Part shown: positions 5,342 through 8,155 of the stretch, piece by piece
Numbering within the stretch: position 1 is the stretch's first letter
Layout: each line of letters opens with the position of its first letter
Assembly (NCBI GenBank): GCA_043718985.1
Contig: JAYSUQ010000270.1
Span: 1-8,155 of the forward strand
Source: UBA4416 sp043718985
GTDB taxonomy: Bacteria; Bacteroidota; Bacteroidia; B-17B0; Aurantibacillaceae
Direction: 5' to 3'
DNA: 8,155 nucleotides
Notes under the pieces: model-generated
What the model was told of the DNA's origin: nothing
Database searches by the model: none
What the model saw: only the letters and a program-made list of their open reading frames with translations
Made by a program: the position numbers and the translations under genes

Positions 5342-5367
5342 AAAAGCCTTATTATAAGGCTTTTTTT
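5342..5367 (+). terminator. Intrinsic terminator after the bacilliredoxin gene
   Basis: AAAAGCCTTA (5342-5351) pairs perfectly with TAAGGCTTTT (5355-5364) around a 3-nt loop, with the T-run continuing to 5367. The left A-run means it could also stop transcription on the - strand. It separates the bacilliredoxin gene from murB, which starts 12 nt later. Confidence 0.85.
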
Positions 5368-5378
5368 ATTTTAGCATT

Positions 5379-6395
5379 ATGCAAATATTATCAAACGTAT
5401 CTTTAAAACAATACAACACATTTGGTATTAATGTGAGTGCTAAATTATTTTGCGAAACAACCTCGGTTGAGCAAATTAAAACAGTAATGCAAACCACCGA
5501 ATTTAAAACAAATAACAAATTAATTTTAGGTGGCGGTAGCAATGTTTTGTTTACTAAAAATGTAGATGCATTAGTAATTAAAAACACCCTAAAAGGAATT
5601 ACAGTTACAAACCAAATAAATGACGATGTATATGTTAAATGCGCATCGGGTGAGGTTTGGCACGAGTTTGTAATGTGGTGCATACAACAAAATTTTGCAG
5701 GTTTAGAAAACCTATCTTTAATACCTGGCTGCACAGGCGCAAGCCCTATGCAAAATATTGGAGCTTACGGTGCCGAAATTAAAGATGTGTTTTATGAATT
5801 AGAGGCCTTGCATATTGAAACAGGCTTGCTAAAAACTTTTACCAAAAGCGATTGCAATTTTGGATACCGCGAAAGTGTGTTTAAACATCAATTCAAAAAT
5901 CAATTTATTATTACTTCGGTAACATTTAAATTATCTAAAAAACCAAATTTTAATATTGAGTACGGCGCTATTAAACAAGAACTCGATAAAATGAATATAA
6001 CCAACATTAACATTAAAGCAATTTCGCAAGCAGTTATTAATATTAGAACTAGCAAATTACCAAACCCAAAAGAAATTGGGAATGCAGGTAGCTTTTTTAA
6101 AAATCCTGAAGTAACAGAGCATACTTACCAACAATTAATGGCAAATTTTGCAAACATTGTTGCTTACCCATTAGCCAATAAAAATTATAAGTTAGCAGCT
6201 GGTTGGTTAATAGAGCAAGCTGGGCTAAAAGGCTATCGTGTTAATGATGCTGGCGTGCATAACCTGCAGGCATTGGTTTTAGTTAATTATGGTAATGCAA
6301 CTGGTAACGAATTGTATGATTTATCGACTCATATTTTAAACACCGTTAATACTAAATTTGGAGTAATGCTTGAACGCGAGGTTAATGTAATTTAA
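5379..6395 (+). CDS. murB: UDP-N-acetylenolpyruvoylglucosamine reductase MurB (type I)
   Basis: MurB is the FAD enzyme that reduces UDP-GlcNAc-enolpyruvate to UDP-MurNAc with NADPH, the second committed step of peptidoglycan precursor synthesis in the cytoplasm. The 338-aa protein shows the FAD-binding loop LGGGSNVLF (50-58), GLENLSLIPGCTGASPMQN (108-126) with GAYGAEI, YRESVFK (163-169, substrate-binding Arg164), and GNAGSFFKNP (234-243) with the proton-donor Ser238. KLAAGWLIEQAGLKG follows, and the LEREV tail holds the catalytic Glu. The Tyr-Arg loop and length place it with the E. coli-like type I enzymes. The ATG at 5379 lies 12 nt after the terminator, so any promoter must overlap that terminator; TATTTTAG at 5367-5374 is a weak -7 match. 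It looks intact and essential. Confidence 0.97.
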   Translation: MQILSNVSLKQYNTFGINVSAKLFCETTSVEQIKTVMQTTEFKTNNKLILGGGSNVLFTKNVDALVIKNTLKGITVTNQINDDVYVKCASGEVWHEFVMWCIQQNFAGLENLSLIPGCTGASPMQNIGAYGAEIKDVFYELEALHIETGLLKTFTKSDCNFGYRESVFKHQFKNQFIITSVTFKLSKKPNFNIEYGAIKQELDKMNITNINIKAISQAVINIRTSKLPNPKEIGNAGSFFKNPEVTEHTYQQLMANFANIVAYPLANKNYKLAAGWLIEQAGLKGYRVNDAGVHNLQALVLVNYGNATGNELYDLSTHILNTVNTKFGVMLEREVNVI

Positions 6396-6449
6396 GATTT
6401 ATTAAGAAAAAATTTGTAACTAAAATTATAACTTGCCGTTATAACAATA

Positions 6450-7385
6450 ATGCAAAAATTAAGTGTAATTATATATTTTTTGGGATTGAGTTTTTTTACT
6501 AAAGCTCAATTAAATGATGGCGATTTAAAATTGTTTTCAACTTTTGAAGATTCGTTACAAAAACTCGAAAATAGTATTGTTTATAATAATAAAGAAAGCA
6601 GCCGATTTAATGCCAATAAACAATTTTTGGCTTTATGGCAAACAATTTTAGCTAACGAAAAATCAATGCAATATCCGTTTGATAGCTTAAAAGGGATATC
6701 GCGTTTAGTTGCTCCCGATAAAAAATTTAGAATTTTAACTTGGAATATTTTTAAGGAAGATGGAACCCATGCGTACTTTGGATTTATACAAGTAAATAAT
6801 ATTAAAACAATCAAAAAGAATTTTTTAAAAAAAGAAACAACCACACAATACGAAGTGTTTCAGTTGCTCGATAAATCATCAGCCGTTAAAACTCCCGAAA
6901 GCTATTTAGGCGAGCCCTCAAAATGGTTTGGTATGTTATATTTTGATGTAATTAAAACCAACGATGATTTTTATACCTTATTTGGTTGGGATGGAAATGA
7001 TAAGTTAACCGTTCGTAAATTTATTGATGTGTTGAGTTTTAAAACAGATGGCACACCTCAATTTGGAAAAGACGTTTTTAAATATCAAAATAAATTTAAT
7101 AAACGCATTATGTTTGAGTATGCCAGCGAGGTAGCAATGTCGTTAAAATACAACAGCAATCGCAAACAAATTATTTTTAGTCATTTAGCGCCAAATACCC
7201 CCGACCCTACCTTAGTTGGCCAATACCAATACTACGGGCCCGATGGTAGTTTTGATGCGTTTGATTTTAGAAAAGGTAAATGGAATTACATTGAAGATGT
7301 TGATATTAGGAATGAAAAAGTGAGAAATGATAATGTAAAAAAACCTGATCCTAAAAAACAAACCCCTTTTTATAAACCTAAATAA
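6450..7385 (+). CDS. Secreted protein of unknown function, conserved Bacteroidota type
   Basis: The 311-aa product begins with a signal peptide (MQKLSVIIYFLGLSFFTKA, likely cleaved after KA-Q near residue 20), so it should reach the periplasm or outer surface. No enzyme motif is evident. The mature part has a charged N-terminal half, then segments such as FRILTWNIFKEDGTHAYFG (93-111), SKWFGMLYFDVI and FYTLFGWDGND. Near the C-terminus comes GQYQYYGPDGSFDAFDF, followed by a Lys/Pro-rich tail. I recall similar sequences as uncharacterised proteins in Bacteroidota, but can name no family. It starts 54 nt after murB and could share its transcript; there is no terminator between them. The short AT-rich gap shows no convincing promoter. 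Confidence 0.8.
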   Translation: MQKLSVIIYFLGLSFFTKAQLNDGDLKLFSTFEDSLQKLENSIVYNNKESSRFNANKQFLALWQTILANEKSMQYPFDSLKGISRLVAPDKKFRILTWNIFKEDGTHAYFGFIQVNNIKTIKKNFLKKETTTQYEVFQLLDKSSAVKTPESYLGEPSKWFGMLYFDVIKTNDDFYTLFGWDGNDKLTVRKFIDVLSFKTDGTPQFGKDVFKYQNKFNKRIMFEYASEVAMSLKYNSNRKQIIFSHLAPNTPDPTLVGQYQYYGPDGSFDAFDFRKGKWNYIEDVDIRNEKVRNDNVKKPDPKKQTPFYKPK

Positions 7386-7441
7386 ATAGCTTTAAGTTTT
7401 ATAAAAATTACTTAAAGTGTATTTAACAATCAAATGAAAAA

Positions 7442-8155
7442 ATGAAAAAAACACTAATACTATTATTTTTAATAAGTTCAATGTCATTTTTTGCGCAAGA
7501 GGATAATGACGAAAGCCCAAAACAATTTTGTAACGAAATTGATAATAAAGAAGCTTTAAAATTATTTGAAAAAGCAACTGATAAAAAAAAATATAAAAAA
7601 CCCGAACGATTAGATTTTTTAAGAAAATGTTTAGCCTCTGAACCAGATTTTGCTGAGGCAAACGTTGCAATGGGCAACGAAATTGTAGTGCACAGTAAAC
7701 TCGAAAACAAATCGTTTGCACCTGCTATTCCATTTTTTTTAAAGGCCATTTCGTCTTGCCCACAAGTACACTCCGAGCCCTATTATTTTATAGGCTTTAA
7801 TTATTACGAAGAAACTAAAAACGACTCGGCTATAAAATACCTCGAAAAATTTATAAAATTTAAAGATGATAATGATAAAAAATTTGCTAAAGATTATGAA
7901 GCAGAAATATATCAAGCAAAAGAAATGATAAAATATGCTAAAAAAGAAAGCGTATTAAAACAAAAAATAGTTCCTTTTAATCCCATTGTAGTAAAGGGAG
8001 TTTCTACACCTAAAGATGAATATTTAGCATACATATCGCCCGATGATAAATGGTGTTTATATACCCGCAAAGTATCGGCACAAAGTAAAAGTACTGTTTA
8101 TGCTACCGATAAAGAACGCGAAGCATTTATGATTAGTACACGCGATAATAATGGC
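7442..8155 (+). CDS. Secreted TPR/PD40-like protein, N-terminal part (3' end outside window)
   Basis: An open frame of 238 codons runs from the ATG at 7442 to the window edge without a stop. It begins with a signal peptide (MKKTLILLFLISSMSFFAQ), with likely cleavage at the AQ-E junction. Residues about 35-165 look like tetratricopeptide helices: ALKLFEKATDKKKYKKP, then AIPFFLKAISSCPQVHSEPYYFIG, then SAIKYLEKFIKF. A segment starting YLAYISPDDKWCLYTRK follows, like the first blade of a WD40-like PD40 beta-propeller. This TPR-PD40 layout is common in Bacteroidota periplasmic proteins, which often end with an OmpA-type peptidoglycan-binding domain; whether that holds here lies beyond the window. 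An upstream ATG at 7434 reads only Met-Lys-Lys-stop, so it is not the start. The 56-nt gap from the previous gene shows no clear promoter or terminator. Confidence 0.8.
   Translation, partial: MKKTLILLFLISSMSFFAQEDNDESPKQFCNEIDNKEALKLFEKATDKKKYKKPERLDFLRKCLASEPDFAEANVAMGNEIVVHSKLENKSFAPAIPFFLKAISSCPQVHSEPYYFIGFNYYEETKNDSAIKYLEKFIKFKDDNDKKFAKDYEAEIYQAKEMIKYAKKESVLKQKIVPFNPIVVKGVSTPKDEYLAYISPDDKWCLYTRKVSAQSKSTVYATDKEREAFMISTRDNNG

Noticed and set aside
7392..7749. Two overlapping - strand reading frames of about 108 codons
   Set aside because: They lie antisense to the secreted TPR/PD40-like gene and show low-complexity composition; they are shadows.

Overview
The window looks like a low-GC member of the Bacteroidota. 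The evidence is a type II-C CRISPR-Cas locus with Bacteroidetes-type Cas proteins and a 47-nt repeat class, promoter-like elements of the Bacteroidetes form (TTG-type -33 and TAnnTTTG -7), little use of Shine-Dalgarno sites, and secreted proteins of families common in that phylum. No rRNA, tRNA or recognisable transposase is present.

Left part (1-3559, + strand): the C-terminal part of cas9 (cut by the window edge), an AAA/ATPase-2-type P-loop ATPase gene, then cas1 and cas2. The ATPase gene sits where cas9 and cas1 would normally be adjacent. It is bracketed by two copies of an identical 29-bp palindromic sequence (983-1011 and 2179-2207), each starting 2-3 nt after a stop codon. I read this as a possible non-autonomous cassette inserted into the cas operon. 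The alternative is that the palindromes are simply 3'-end hairpins.

Middle part (3563-4899): a HIRAN-domain gene with a signal-like N-terminus lies on the - strand, tail to tail with cas2. A small CRISPR array follows, with three identical 47-bp repeats and two 30-bp spacers. On the - strand every repeat contains a -33/-7 pair that would start transcription about 10 nt before the next spacer, as known for other II-C systems. The last repeat in that direction would drive a short RNA of about 115 nt that carries an anti-repeat-like segment and ends at a clear intrinsic terminator (4489-4466). This is the best tracrRNA candidate, so the guide RNAs would be transcribed toward the cas operon and against it.

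Right part (4900-8155, + strand): ordinary chromosomal genes. These are a BrxA/BrxB-family bacilliredoxin with its own promoter and terminator, murB, a secreted protein of unknown function, and the start of a secreted TPR/PD40-like protein that runs off the edge. They appear unrelated to CRISPR function and mark the boundary of the defence locus.

Together, Cas9 with crRNA and tracrRNA would perform interference and Cas1-Cas2 spacer acquisition. Any role of the ATPase or the HIRAN protein in defence is open.
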